Source: Clostridiaceae bacterium (GTDB lineage Bacteria; Bacillota; Clostridia; Lachnospirales; Lachnospiraceae). From it: a DNA stretch of 64,000 nt. Numbering within the stretch: position 1 is the stretch's first letter; each line of letters opens with the position of its first letter. The notes under the pieces were generated by a model. It saw only the letters and a list, made by a program, of their open reading frames with translations, searched no databases and had not been told where the DNA came from. Shown one piece after another: positions 18,316-28,233 of the stretch. The position numbers were made by a program, and so were the translations under genes. The DNA lies in NCBI GenBank assembly GCA_021200535.1, contig JAJQGL010000092.1, positions 62,001-126,000 on the forward strand. Reading direction: 5' to 3'.

Positions 18316-20204
18316 GTGGTAATGCGATAAAAAAAGAACGGGATTCTTTTGCCGTGCTGTTTCATAAGTTTATGGATGTTATCTGTATCAACATTCGTTT
18401 GTCAAAGTGGATATTACCCTGTAATCTGATAAAAAATATTATATTGGCGGCTGTTCCGTATGTCGGAATTGTATATGGCTGTGATATCTTGAATGGCCTG
18501 ATTTTACATCAGTCAAGAGAAAGCGTTATGCGATTGGTCTATCAGCTTGTCGGCATCACATTTGCACTGACACTTTTGTTTCACATGCTGGATAAAGCAG
18601 GCAATGCATTGCGAGATAGCATTCGTTACCGGATGCAGTCGGGAATTGCGGATAAATCAGTGCGTCTGGATTATCAGGATTTGGAAAAACAAGAGACGAT
18701 GCAGCTTCTGACTGCCGCGCTGGAAGGAGAGCAATCGAGCGGCGGTATCTATTGGTTTTCTGATAAATTAGGTACGCTGGTTGGCGATGTGGCGTCGGTT
18801 GTTTATGCATTTGTTGTATTGCTGCCAATCCTGTTGACGGAATCTGATTCAGGCAGGACAGGAATACAGGGATTTATTTGTTCAAGAGGAGCAATCTGCC
18901 TGCTCTTTTTATTTAATCTGTTCAGTATGTTTTTGTTTATGAAGATATCCAGGCTGGGCAATGAAAAGCAGTATGCAGTTTACGAAGAAAGTCTGGATGC
19001 GATTCGCAGGGATAAGTATTTTTATCGTGAGATATTAAGCAAATATGCCACTGGAAAAGAGATTCGCCTGTATCATTTACAAGATATTCTGATGCGTGAT
19101 ATGGAAACTGTCTGGGCGAAAAAGTGCGGGGTACAGCGAAAAAAATTAGTTATTGCGCGGAGCATCAAGGTGAAATATCAAATGCTGCAGGCTGTGTTAT
19201 TATTATGTGCCTATATTGTGATCGGATACCGCGGAATTCTTGGGGATATCAGCGGTGCGGATATGGTGAAGTATGTGTCGGCGCTTACTGCGCTGGGCGG
19301 CGCCTGCCAGTATTTTGTTGAGCATTTTGAAAATGTATTGTTAAATATGCAATATCTGCATCATTACCATGAATATTTGAAGCTCCCGAACCGCAAAGAA
19401 ACAGGCAGGAAAACAGTGGATGCGCTGTTGACAGGATTGTGTAAGCGGGATGATCTGATTATTACGTTTGATCACGTGACATTTCGCTACCCCGGCAGTG
19501 AGAAAGATAGCCTGCACAATGTCTGTTTGGAGTTTCGTTATGGCGAAAAGGTAGCGCTTGTTGGACAAAATGGAGCGGGCAAGACGACCCTGGTCCTATT
19601 GCTATGCCGGTTGTATGAACCGACGGAGGGGCGAATCCTGTTAAATGGAACGGATGTCAGGGAATATGATTATCAGGAATATCGCAATCTGTTCGGCGTT
19701 GTATTTCAGGATTTTAAGTTATTTGCGATGGGAATTGCCGAAAATGTAGCAGCAAGTAAGGAGTTTGACGAGGAAAAGGTTTGGCGGTGCCTTGAAAAAG
19801 CAGGCCTTAAAAAACGTGCAGCGGAGATGGAGCAGGGTATTTACACGCCCTTGTATAATGTCGGGGTGCAAGGCGTAGAAGTATCTGGCGGTGAGGCTCA
19901 AAAGATCGCAATCGCCAGGGCATTATATAAAGATGCACCGTGTATTATCTTAGATGAACCAACGAGTGCATTGGATCCGGTTGCCGAATATGAGATTTAC
20001 TCTGGTTTTGATCAGTTGATTGAACAGCGTATGGCATTATATATATCCCATCGGATGTCAAGCTGCAGATTCTGTCAGAGGATTATCGTGCTGCAGGATG
20101 GCAGAGTTGCGCAGGAAGGAAGCCATGATGCGCTGCTGGAACAGGGCGGCATCTATGCGATGATGTGGGAAGCGCAGGCGAAGAATTATCAGAACGAAGG
20201 ATAA
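18312..20204 (+). CDS. ABC exporter half-transporter B (membrane + ATPase)
   Basis: The 630-residue partner has the same membrane-plus-ATPase layout. Walker A is GQNGAGKTT, the signature is VSGGEAQK, Walker B is IILDEPTSALDP and the switch segment is YISHRMSS. Both partners keep the catalytic Glu after Walker B, so neither ATP site looks obviously dead. Its start overlaps the stop of the first subunit. Confidence 0.85.
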   Translation: MSGNAIKKERDSFAVLFHKFMDVICINIRLSKWILPCNLIKNIILAAVPYVGIVYGCDILNGLILHQSRESVMRLVYQLVGITFALTLLFHMLDKAGNALRDSIRYRMQSGIADKSVRLDYQDLEKQETMQLLTAALEGEQSSGGIYWFSDKLGTLVGDVASVVYAFVVLLPILLTESDSGRTGIQGFICSRGAICLLFLFNLFSMFLFMKISRLGNEKQYAVYEESLDAIRRDKYFYREILSKYATGKEIRLYHLQDILMRDMETVWAKKCGVQRKKLVIARSIKVKYQMLQAVLLLCAYIVIGYRGILGDISGADMVKYVSALTALGGACQYFVEHFENVLLNMQYLHHYHEYLKLPNRKETGRKTVDALLTGLCKRDDLIITFDHVTFRYPGSEKDSLHNVCLEFRYGEKVALVGQNGAGKTTLVLLLCRLYEPTEGRILLNGTDVREYDYQEYRNLFGVVFQDFKLFAMGIAENVAASKEFDEEKVWRCLEKAGLKKRAAEMEQGIYTPLYNVGVQGVEVSGGEAQKIAIARALYKDAPCIILDEPTSALDPVAEYEIYSGFDQLIEQRMALYISHRMSSCRFCQRIIVLQDGRVAQEGSHDALLEQGGIYAMMWEAQAKNYQNEG

Positions 20205-20246
20205 ATTCCACCCGGCAAATCCTGTTTTGCGAATCGTTTTTTTACT

Positions 20247-20275
20247 TGACTTTTTTTCTGGATGCCGTTATACTT
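20247..20275 (+). promoter_or_regulatory. Sigma-A promoter for the T-box/tyrS unit
   Basis: TTGACT (20247-20252) and TATACT (20270-20275) are 17 bases apart, placing the start near 20282, at the beginning of the T-box leader. Confidence 0.75.
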
Positions 20276-20284
20276 TTTTCACAT

Positions 20285-20590
20285 ATGAGAATAAAACAAA
20301 ACTGTGATGGGAAGAAGTAATACGGATTGGTTACTGACAGAAAGCTGCCGGCTGATGAGAGGCGCAAGGAGGGTCTGTATGAATACATCCCGGAGTTTCG
20401 CACGGAAAGCGGTTCGTTGGATTCGTATTGTACCGTTAGTAGGCTGCGGCGGAAAGCACCGTTATATGCTGTAGTATTTTGCGGTTGACAGGCAAAATAC
20501 TTTCGGAGGCGCATGATGTGAATCATGCGTGAATATTAGGTGGTAACACGGGCAGGCTCGTCCTTTTAGTATAAAAGGACGGGCTTTTTT
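20285..20590 (+). promoter_or_regulatory. T-box riboswitch, tyrosine-specific
   Basis: This leader senses uncharged tRNA and controls the synthetase gene downstream. The specifier loop contains GAATACATCC with the Tyr codon TAC at 20384-20386. The T-box sequence AGGTGGTAACACGGG (20538-20552) supplies the UGGU that pairs with the tRNA end. The competing terminator is GCTCGTCCTTTT (20556-20567) with AAAAGGACGGGC (20573-20584) followed by a T-run. When tRNA-Tyr is uncharged the antiterminator should form and tyrS be read. Confidence 0.9.
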
Positions 20591-20697
20591 GTTTTATGGG
20601 GAAAAAGTATCTGTGGTTTGCGCTGCGGCCAAAAGCTTAGCGCATTGTATTATTATGGGCAGGCCAGCTAGTTGGCCGTGCAGAAATGAGGCGAAAG

Positions 20698-22638
20698 ATG
20701 TTTTTTAAGATTGAGAAGAAATTACTGGAAATGGGCGGTGGACTTTACACGGGAGTTGTTATTGCCAGCGGCATAGACAATACGGTGGAAAACGAAAAGA
20801 TAGCGGCGCTTTTGAAGGAACAGATTCAGAGAGCATTTCATGATTTTGAGAATCAGCCGGTTCGCGAGGCGGAGGAAATTCATCCATACCGTGAGGCTAT
20901 GAGGGCGGTGGGGGTAAATCCGTCTAAATATCCATGTTCGATTGAATCGATTTTAACCAGAGTTTCTAAAAAAGGCGAGTTCCCATCAATTAGTCCGGTT
21001 GTCGATTTGGGGAACTATATTTCATTAAAATACAGGGTACCGGTAGGGGTACATGATACAGCTACTTTTACAGATGATCTGATGGTGCGGTTTGCCACAG
21101 AAGAGGATTGTGCGGCTGCCGATAACCATATTGGCACAGATCTCCTGAAAAAAGGAGAACCGGTGTATGTTTCCGGAAATTCTGTAAGGACAAGGCGCTG
21201 GATTTGGAGACAGATGCCGGCAGGCAAGGTTACGGAAACATCGTCTGATTTTATTTTTCCGATTGATGGTTTTGAGTGCAATAAAGATATTGTGGAGGCT
21301 GCCTGCAATGAGTTGGCGGATCTTCTCTTAGAATGTTTTGGCGTGGAGGCGGAAAAGGCGTTTGTGGACAAGGAAAATCCAGAGGTTCGTTTTGGCGTCA
21401 TGACAGAGGAAGAACAGGAAATTGAAAATCAAATTGCTATTATGCTGAAAGGGGTAGCGCAGCACACCGCCGTATCAGAAATCAGAGAAAAGCTTTTGGA
21501 ATCAAAAAGGACGGGCCGCCCGCTTCGTATTAAGCTGGGACTGGATCCATCGGCTCCGGATATTCACATTGGCCATTCTGTTGTGCTCCGGAAAATTCGC
21601 CAGCTGCAGGAAATGGGACATGTTGCAGTTATTATTATCGGGGATTACACTGGTATGATTGGTGATCCGACCGGAAAATCAAAGACGAGGAAGCAGCTGT
21701 CGCGTGAGGATGTAGAAAGAAACGCCAACACATATATGGAACAAATTTTTAAGATTATTGACAGAGACCGGACAGAGGTATACTACAACAGCGAATGGCT
21801 GAGCAAAATGACGTTTAGCGATGTAATTGAACTTGCGGCAAAATGCACTGTTGCAAGAATGCTTGAGAGAGATGATTTTAATAACCGCTATACCAATCAT
21901 CTTCCTTTGTCTGTGCATGAATTTTTCTATCCGTTGATGCAGGCATATGATTCTGTCGCTGTAAAAGCGGATATTGAGTTGGGCGGCACGGATCAGACAT
22001 TTAATATTTTGATGGGAAGAAATATACAGAGGGATTATGGCATGCAGCCGCAGCTTACATTATTTATGCCGTTGCTGGAGGGAATAGACGGTGTAGAGAA
22101 GATGAGCAAAAGTTTGGGAAATTATATTGGCATTAGTGAAGAGCCGGCAGTTATTTATGAAAAGGTAATGAAAATTCCGGACAGCATGATTATCAAATAT
22201 TACAATCTGTGTACGGACGTACATCCGGACGAGGTGGCAAAGCTCCAGCAAATGCTGGATACAGGAACGAACCCAAGAGATGTTAAGATGATGCTGGCTC
22301 ATGAGATTACAAAGCTGTACACGGGAGAGGAAGCGGCAGATCATGCGGAACAGCGGTTTAAATCTGTATTTCAGAAAAACCAGATACCGGATGATGCACC
22401 GCAGATTGTTGTGAAACAGGATGCGGAACAGCAGCCGGGCGAGCAGATTTTGTCTTTCCTTGTTGAACAGGGATATTATAAATCAAAAAGTGAGGCGAGA
22501 CGTATTTTCCAACAGGGGGGCGCACAGATAGACGGTGAGCGCGTGACAGATACAAAAAGCATTGTTGCAGATGAAAATGAACATGTCTTAAAAATGGGAA
22601 AGAGCAAATTCTTCAAAGTCAATGGTTTTGTCCGCTGA
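20698..22638 (+). CDS. tyrS: Tyrosyl-tRNA synthetase with N-terminal B3/B4 domain
   Basis: The 646-residue protein is about 240 residues longer than normal TyrRS. Residues ~1-236 form a B3/B4-type domain as in the PheRS beta editing module (AVGVNPSKYPCSIESIL, SPVVDLGNYISLKYRVPVGVHD). TyrRS follows, with DIHIGHS, GDYTGMIGDPTGKS, GGTDQTFNIL and KMSKS, then a C-terminal S4 RNA-binding domain (residues ~580-646). ATG 20698 is chosen because GAGG lies six bases before it. Expression is under the Tyr T-box. An editing role for the fused domain is inference. Confidence 0.9.
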   Translation: MFFKIEKKLLEMGGGLYTGVVIASGIDNTVENEKIAALLKEQIQRAFHDFENQPVREAEEIHPYREAMRAVGVNPSKYPCSIESILTRVSKKGEFPSISPVVDLGNYISLKYRVPVGVHDTATFTDDLMVRFATEEDCAAADNHIGTDLLKKGEPVYVSGNSVRTRRWIWRQMPAGKVTETSSDFIFPIDGFECNKDIVEAACNELADLLLECFGVEAEKAFVDKENPEVRFGVMTEEEQEIENQIAIMLKGVAQHTAVSEIREKLLESKRTGRPLRIKLGLDPSAPDIHIGHSVVLRKIRQLQEMGHVAVIIIGDYTGMIGDPTGKSKTRKQLSREDVERNANTYMEQIFKIIDRDRTEVYYNSEWLSKMTFSDVIELAAKCTVARMLERDDFNNRYTNHLPLSVHEFFYPLMQAYDSVAVKADIELGGTDQTFNILMGRNIQRDYGMQPQLTLFMPLLEGIDGVEKMSKSLGNYIGISEEPAVIYEKVMKIPDSMIIKYYNLCTDVHPDEVAKLQQMLDTGTNPRDVKMMLAHEITKLYTGEEAADHAEQRFKSVFQKNQIPDDAPQIVVKQDAEQQPGEQILSFLVEQGYYKSKSEARRIFQQGGAQIDGERVTDTKSIVADENEHVLKMGKSKFFKVNGFVR

Positions 22639-22803
22639 TAAATCACAGATTTTTAACATGGTTTTGATAAAACGGACACATTTTTTGCTGAAAATAGGAA
22701 GAGTAACCGAGTGTTATTGGACCGGCGGCATTTGGGCGCGGCAGGTTTGCCGGACATCTGCGGCACGGTACGGTAAAAATAATGGAAAAGGAGATATTAG
22801 CCT

Positions 22804-24812
22804 ATGAGAGCAAAATATGTTGCATTGGCACTTTGTTTTGTGCTGGGAGTCTCTGCGTTAAGTGGTTGTTCCAAAACGGATAGCAGTGACACAAGCGAGA
22901 CGAAAGAAACTGTGTATGGTGAGATCACGGAAATCGGAGATAGCGTGATCACAATAGAAACAGGGACATTAAAGGAAAATGACAGTAAATCGGATGATGG
23001 CAGCGGAAAGGGTGATGAAGCAACATCAGACGACAGCAGCGGAAAGGGCGATGATGCCGCATCGAATGACGGCAGCGAGGCGCCTTCTATGTTGGAGCTG
23101 ACAGGAGAAACACAGGAAATTACCGTGACGGATGACACAACCTATACCAGACAGAGTATGGGCGGAATGGGCGGACAACGGGATGGAAATGGAAAAGGCG
23201 GCCGTGGAGATGGAGAGCAGGCATCGGGAGCGCCGGATGGAGAAATGCTGTCAGGAGCACCGGACGGAGAACAGCCATCAGGAGTACCGGACGGAGAGAT
23301 GCCGTCAGGAGCACCGGATGAAGCACAGGCATCTGGGCAGCCGGACAAACCAGATGGGGAATCCTCTTCAGAATCAGAAGAAATTACATTAGATGATCTT
23401 TCCGAGGGAGATACGATTTCAGTATCTTTTGATGAGGATGGCAATGCCGCTGAGATTACAGTATTATCAGGCGGCGGTATGGGTCGGTCTGCTGGTCAGA
23501 CATCCGGACAGCTATGATGCGGCAACAGAATACACGGCGGATGCAGAGGTAGATGGGGAGACATTTGAGTCTGTCGGTACAGATGAAAATGCGATTCATG
23601 TATATGAAGGTGCTTCCTTAACACTTTTAAACAGTGTGATTTCCCGTTCCTCCTCTGATAGTACAGGGGGGTGACAATTCGAGTTTTTATGGTGTTGGCG
23701 CAGCATTGCTGACAACAGATGGAACATCTTATATCGGCAGCAGCACGATTGATACAGATGCGTCAGGTGCAGCCTGCATCTTCGCATACGGAGATGCAGT
23801 TGTCTATACGGCAGATACTAAAATTACGACTCAGCAGGATACCTCTGGAGGTATCCATGCTGCAGGCGGCGGAACACTTTATGCGTGGGATATGGATGTT
23901 GAAACAAGCGGGGAATCCGCAGCGGCGGTCCGAAGTGACCGAGGCGGCGGGACAATGGTTGTAAATGGAGGAACTTACACTTCAAATGGTGTAGGTTCTC
24001 CTGCTGTTTACAGCACCGCGGATATCACGGTCAACAATTCGGAACTGACGGCCAACGGCTCAGAGGCTGTATGTATTGAAGGGCTTAATTCCCTGCGTTT
24101 ATTTGATTGTGACCTGGTTGGAAATATGAGTGATGATGATCAAAATGATTCTACGTGGAATGTCATTTTATATCAGAGCATGTCTGGTGATTCCGAGGTG
24201 GGAAACAGTACCTTTGAGATGAATGGCGGATCGCTGACTGCCAAAAATGGCGGTATGTTCTATACTACAAATACAGAGTCTACCTTTGTTTTGTCGGATG
24301 TAGACATCACTTATGCAAAGGACAGTGAATATTTCCTGCGCTGCACAGGAAATAATAACCAGAGAGGCTGGGGAACTTCCGGGGAAAACGGTGCAGATTG
24401 CCATTTTACGGCTATTGGGCAGGATATGGAAGGTGATGTTATATGGGACAGCATCAGTGATTTGGACTTTTATATGACAGAGGGAAGCACACTAAATGGA
24501 GCGGTAACAGATGACGAAACCTATGCTGGATCCGGCGGGGACGGATATTGCAATATGTATATCAGTGCGGATAGTAAATGGGTTGTTACGGGAGACAGCG
24601 TTTTAAGTAATCTTTACAGTGAGGGCAGTATTGTAGACAAAAAGGGGAACACGGTAACGATTAAAGGTTCGGATGGAACCGTTTACGTAGAAGGAGACAG
24701 CAGTTATACTGTAACAGTGGATTCTTATAGTGACAGTGCTGATCTGACAGATGCATCTTCTTCAACCGAGTGGGCGGATTATGAGGTTGAAAAACCGGAT
24801 GCCTTAGCATGA
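22804..24812 (+). pseudogene. Frameshifted surface lipoprotein with beta-helix-like repeats
   Basis: The sequence reads as one gene broken into three frames. Part 1 (22804-23517) has a lipoprotein signal ending ALSGCSK, a Gly/Asp-rich region and four ~10-residue SGAPDGExx repeats. Part 2 (about 23490-23674) continues from PDSYDAATEYTADAEVDG. Part 3 (about 23672-24812) is a Gly/Thr/Ser-rich parallel beta-helix-like region. The second break coincides with a run of six G at 23666-23671, where five G would restore the frame. The first break has no homopolymer. Either a decayed gene, a phase-variable one or sequence errors. Confidence 0.6.
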
Positions 24813-24905
24813 ATATGAAAATGGGATGTTTTTAATTGATTTTTAAATTTATTTAATTGATTTTTATTTAATTGATTTATTTAATTGATTTTTTTGCAAA
24901 AATAA

Positions 24906-24934
24906 TTGACAAATCAGACGCAGTATGGTAATAT
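24906..24934 (+). promoter_or_regulatory. Promoter of tRNA-Leu
   Basis: TTGACA (24906-24911) and TAATAT (24929-24934) are 17 bases apart, about 32 bases before the mature tRNA. The preceding 80 bases are very A+T rich with repeated TTTAATTGATT words. Confidence 0.8.
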
Positions 24935-24966
24935 TTTACCGTTCGTTGTTTACGGACAATGAAAAA

Positions 24967-25050
24967 GCGGAAGTGCTGGAATTGGCAGACAGGCTAGACT
25001 AAGGATCTAGTGTTGGCAACGACGTGAGGGTTCAAGTCCCTTCTTCCGCA
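24967..25050 (+). tRNA. tRNA-Leu (anticodon AAG)
   Basis: Acceptor GCGGAAG pairs with CTTCCGC, the TTC-containing T loop is present, and a long variable arm marks a class II tRNA. The anticodon stem CTAGA/TCTAG encloses the loop CTAAGGA, giving anticodon AAG. The CCA end is not encoded. An A34 anticodon would read CUU and perhaps CUC after modification. Confidence 0.92.
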
Positions 25051-25054
25051 ATAG

Positions 25055-25093
25055 GGGAGAAGCTCCGTTTTACGGAGCTTCTCCTGTTTTTTT
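25055..25093 (+). terminator. Rho-independent terminator after tRNA-Leu
   Basis: GGAGAAGCTCCG (25056-25067) pairs with CGGAGCTTCTCC (25073-25084) around TTTTA, followed by TGTTTTTTTG. Confidence 0.9.
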
Positions 25094-25279
25094 GCAGAAT
25101 TAAAAAAAGAGAGGAATCTCTTTCCTTTAGCTGATATAGTAAGATATATAATAAGTAGTTATGATGAAAACAATAGTTCTTTACTTCCTGTCTCTTACGT
25201 GCAGGCACAACGATTCTGTCAGTAAATTCAGATGAGCCGGGAATAGGAACTCCTTATTTCAAAATCGTGCAAATCAGGG

Positions 25280-25309
25280 TTGCATGTTACCTGTATTATC
25301 AAGTATAAT
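25280..25309 (+). promoter_or_regulatory. Promoter of the glycoside hydrolase-like gene
   Basis: TTGCAT (25280-25285) and TATAAT (25304-25309) are 18 bases apart, about 45 bases before the start codon. The rest of the 25094-25362 gap shows no coding signal. Confidence 0.6.
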
Positions 25310-25362
25310 GAAACAGATTGTAACGGATCGAAGATTAAGAATATATTCAGAGGAGGATTAAA

Positions 25363-26811
25363 ATGAGCGAAATGAATTTAAGACTGCTTCATATGGGACC
25401 CGCACAGTGTGCAGTGGATTTGGGGGATGGCAGCGAGCGTGGGGAATATGTAGATCAGGATTACATCTTACAGAAATTGGGAAGACCTCACAGGGCAATT
25501 AATCTGATGTACTGCTATTATCCAAATGATGATAAATGGCCTGGACGTGCAAGTGTTGTACATGCGGATCCATCGGTCAGTTTTGCCTGGGATTTTCCGT
25601 ATGATGACTATTTTACTTATAAGGGTGGATTAAATGGGACACTGGATGATGAACCATTTACTTATATGCGTGATGTCCGCAGACATGGGCAGGATGTCCT
25701 TCTGACAATGACGATTGATCCGAAGCTCACGGATGATCACATTGTTGCGATTGCCAGAGATCTGCGTACCTTTGGCCGTGTGCTGCTTCGGATTAACCAC
25801 GAGGCGACAGGGGATTGGTTTTCTTTTAATAAGCGCGCTTCCTATGAAGAGGTTGCAGCATTTTTTGCGCATTGCTGTGAGATTATTCACAGAGAGGCTC
25901 CAAACGTAAAGGTAATTATCTGTCTGGATGGATGCAAATCGGAAGAAGATGAAAAGATGCAAAAGGAAGATATATTTGCAGAGGCTTCCAGAGCAGCGGA
26001 TATTGTGTCGGTGGATCGTTATATGGCGCTTCACTGGGGATGGCCATATGATGTGGCAGATGAGGGAGTTACCACATTTGAGCGTCACGCGGTACAGAAA
26101 ATTTATAATATCACCAAAAAGAGCTATGAGCGCTATACAGCAGTAAACAATGGCGTGAAAAAGCCAATGGTGCTGTCTGAGTTTAATGCGGACGGTGATG
26201 TGACAGGACCGTATGATCAGGCTTCCATGTTAAAAGAATTTTGTGAGCTTTTGAAAGCAGACAAAGAAAAATGGCTGTCTGGTTTTACTTTATATCAAAT
26301 GCGTGACCGTGGGCGTCTCGGATTGGAGATTGAAGATCCGAACAATGCCAATGTAGGTATTGAGCAGCCATTGCTTGGAACATACCGTGAAATCATTCAT
26401 GAGGATTTCTTTAGCCCGGAGATGAAAGAAGGCGCAGCTGCCGAGCTTCCGGTAATGCTTCGCTGGGGCGGTTCAGAGGATGCGGATGGCGCTGCGCTTC
26501 CGCTTCATTTTGACAGCAATCCGGTGTTCTGTGAAGCTTATTTTGAGGATGAAGCATTGCTTGATATGAATTTGATGCTGGAGCTGAACGGCCATTGGTT
26601 CTACAAGGCGCCGGGTGTAAAATGCATTGACATGATGAGTGCATTTTTTAGAAATCCGCTTGATGGAACAGCAGATCTCACGCTTAAAATTTTTGCACCG
26701 CCGGCGACTGGAGAAAATGATCCTTCTCAGGGAGATGACTGGATGGATAATTATTACGCAGAGCTGAAAGCGCTGCCGAAGGTTCGTATTCGTTTTGCGC
26801 CGATTGCATAA
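25363..26811 (+). CDS. Glycoside hydrolase-like protein (GH26/clan A type), cytoplasmic
   Basis: The 482-residue protein has no signal peptide. The pattern LLRINHEATGDWFSF resembles the acid/base region of GH26 and related clan GH-A enzymes. PMVLSEFNADG could carry the nucleophile Glu, with a TIM-barrel-like alternation between them. After residue ~350 comes a C-terminal domain that may bind sugar (LRWGGSEDADGAALPL ... LMLELNGHWFYKAPG). ATG 25363 follows AGAGGAGGATT. It is monocistronic. Activity on mannan-like substrates is only a guess; a non-enzymatic homolog is possible. Confidence 0.5.
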   Translation: MSEMNLRLLHMGPAQCAVDLGDGSERGEYVDQDYILQKLGRPHRAINLMYCYYPNDDKWPGRASVVHADPSVSFAWDFPYDDYFTYKGGLNGTLDDEPFTYMRDVRRHGQDVLLTMTIDPKLTDDHIVAIARDLRTFGRVLLRINHEATGDWFSFNKRASYEEVAAFFAHCCEIIHREAPNVKVIICLDGCKSEEDEKMQKEDIFAEASRAADIVSVDRYMALHWGWPYDVADEGVTTFERHAVQKIYNITKKSYERYTAVNNGVKKPMVLSEFNADGDVTGPYDQASMLKEFCELLKADKEKWLSGFTLYQMRDRGRLGLEIEDPNNANVGIEQPLLGTYREIIHEDFFSPEMKEGAAAELPVMLRWGGSEDADGAALPLHFDSNPVFCEAYFEDEALLDMNLMLELNGHWFYKAPGVKCIDMMSAFFRNPLDGTADLTLKIFAPPATGENDPSQGDDWMDNYYAELKALPKVRIRFAPIA

Positions 26812-27096
26812 CAGATTTAGAACTGGTACAGCGAATTATTCACTGTATCAGAAACGTTTTTGGCAGGGTATCGCCCTTCTTATTCTATGATTTGTCCATT
26901 GGCAGATAAGTTGATTATCTGCCAATGGAAATCATCTTATCATTTGTCTGTAAAGCTTAAAAACATCCTCTGGGAATGCGGAGTCATAAAATGGGCAACA
27001 CTAATACAGCGAAAATAGGCGGCTCAAACTGCCATTGTATCATATTCGCTGTACTGGCACAGCGTTTCTGATATTGCCCTTTTGGAGGATAACAGC
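26812..27096. promoter_or_regulatory. Regulatory region before cidA/lrgA-like gene
   Basis: A perfect 15-bp hairpin TCCATTGGCAGATAA / TTATCTGCCAATGGA (26895-26909 and 26915-26929) probably ends the upstream gene, though its T-tract is weak. The word TACAGCGAA occurs at 26827 and 27005 and inverted (TTCGCTGTA) at about 27046. TATCAGAAACG (about 26846) recurs inverted as CGTTTCTGATA just before the cidA start. The repeated words suggest operator sites for a regulator encoded elsewhere. Confidence 0.5.
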
Positions 27097-27471
27097 ATGA
27101 AATATATCAAACAATTTACACTTATTTTGTTGATTACTTTTCTGGGAGAGATTTTGAATATGCTTTTGCCGCTGCCGGTTCCGGCAAGTATTTATGGCAT
27201 GGTGCTTTTATATGTCTGTCTGCTGACAGGGATTATTCGCCTGGAGCAGATTCGGGAAACAGGGAGATATCTGGTGGAGATTATGCCTGTGATGTTTATT
27301 CCGGCGGGTGTGGGTCTGCTTCAGTCGTGGGGAGTTTTAAAACCGGTTTTTGTTCCGTTTGCTGTTATTACTTTTGTTTCTACGGTGGTAGTTATGGCGG
27401 TGGCGGGCAGGGTGACGCAATTTGTAATGAGGCGGGGAAACAGGAGGAAAGAACATGGAACAGATCAGTGA
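27097..27471 (+). CDS. CidA/LrgA family holin-like membrane protein
   Basis: The 124-residue protein has four hydrophobic helices and the family segments LLPLPVPASIYGMVLLY and MPVMFIPAGVGLLQSWG. ATG 27097 lies nine bases behind GGAGG; an in-frame TTG at 27082 is less likely. It overlaps the LrgB-like gene by 17 bases. CidA/LrgA with CidB/LrgB have been described as controllers of murein hydrolase export and, in several Firmicutes, as a pyruvate transport pair. Which applies here is unknown. Confidence 0.85.
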   Translation: MKYIKQFTLILLITFLGEILNMLLPLPVPASIYGMVLLYVCLLTGIIRLEQIRETGRYLVEIMPVMFIPAGVGLLQSWGVLKPVFVPFAVITFVSTVVVMAVAGRVTQFVMRRGNRRKEHGTDQ

Positions 27472-28156
27472 TGTTTTGCAGGATTCTGTGTATTTTGGAG
27501 TTGCAGTCAGCTTTCTGTCATACGGAGCCGGACTATTTTTAAAGAAAAAATGGAAATTGGCAATTTTTAACCCGCTGTTGATATCGATTGTGCTGACAAT
27601 CGTTTTACTGCTTGTATTCCGCGTGGATTATGATGCTTATCAGGCAGGGGCAAAATATATAAGCTATCTGCTGACCCCGGCAACGGTTTGTCTGGCCATA
27701 CCGCTATATGAACAGACAGAGCTTTTGCGGAAAAATGCGGCGGCGGTTGCCGCAGGTATTTTGTCCGGAGTGCTAAGCAGTATGCTGTGTGTTCTGGTAT
27801 TGTCCATATTGTTTGGACTGAGCCATACCGAGTATGTTACGCTTTTACCGAAGTCTATTACGACAGCGATCGGTATGGGGGTTTCTGAAGAGCTGGGCGG
27901 TTATGTCAACATTACAGTGGCGGTCATTATTGTTACCGGCGTGCTGGGGAATATGACTGCAGAGGCAGTGTGCAGGATTTTCCGGATTACAGAGCCGGTT
28001 GCGAAGGGCATTGCGATTGGTTCTGCGTCACATGCTGTAGGGACGGCGAGGGCGATTGAGATGGGTGAGGCAGAGGGTGCAATGAGCAGCCTTTCGATTG
28101 CGGTTGCGGGTTTGCTTACAGTAGCGCTGGCAGCTGTTTTTGCCAACTTTTTCTGA
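27455..28156 (+). CDS. CidB/LrgB family membrane protein
   Basis: The 233-residue integral membrane protein has the conserved SITTAIGMGVSEELGG and GIAIGSASHAVGTARAIEMGEAEGAMSSLSI segments of LrgB. It is translationally coupled to the CidA-like gene and should work with it in the membrane. Confidence 0.88.
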   Translation: MEQISDVLQDSVYFGVAVSFLSYGAGLFLKKKWKLAIFNPLLISIVLTIVLLLVFRVDYDAYQAGAKYISYLLTPATVCLAIPLYEQTELLRKNAAAVAAGILSGVLSSMLCVLVLSILFGLSHTEYVTLLPKSITTAIGMGVSEELGGYVNITVAVIIVTGVLGNMTAEAVCRIFRITEPVAKGIAIGSASHAVGTARAIEMGEAEGAMSSLSIAVAGLLTVALAAVFANFF

Positions 28157-28233
28157 TGCGGACGGGAACGAGTGAAAAATAGCAGTCTGTGTACTGTTTG
28201 GTTTGATTTGTTTTGCAGAAAGGTGATATTGTT

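Noticed and set aside
22804-24812. Three separate genes
   Set aside because: The parts join into one coherent surface protein, and two of them have no ribosome site or signal peptide of their own.
26826-27074. Insertion sequence bounded by inverted repeats
   Set aside because: The inverted words are in the wrong relative order for terminal repeats and enclose no transposase.
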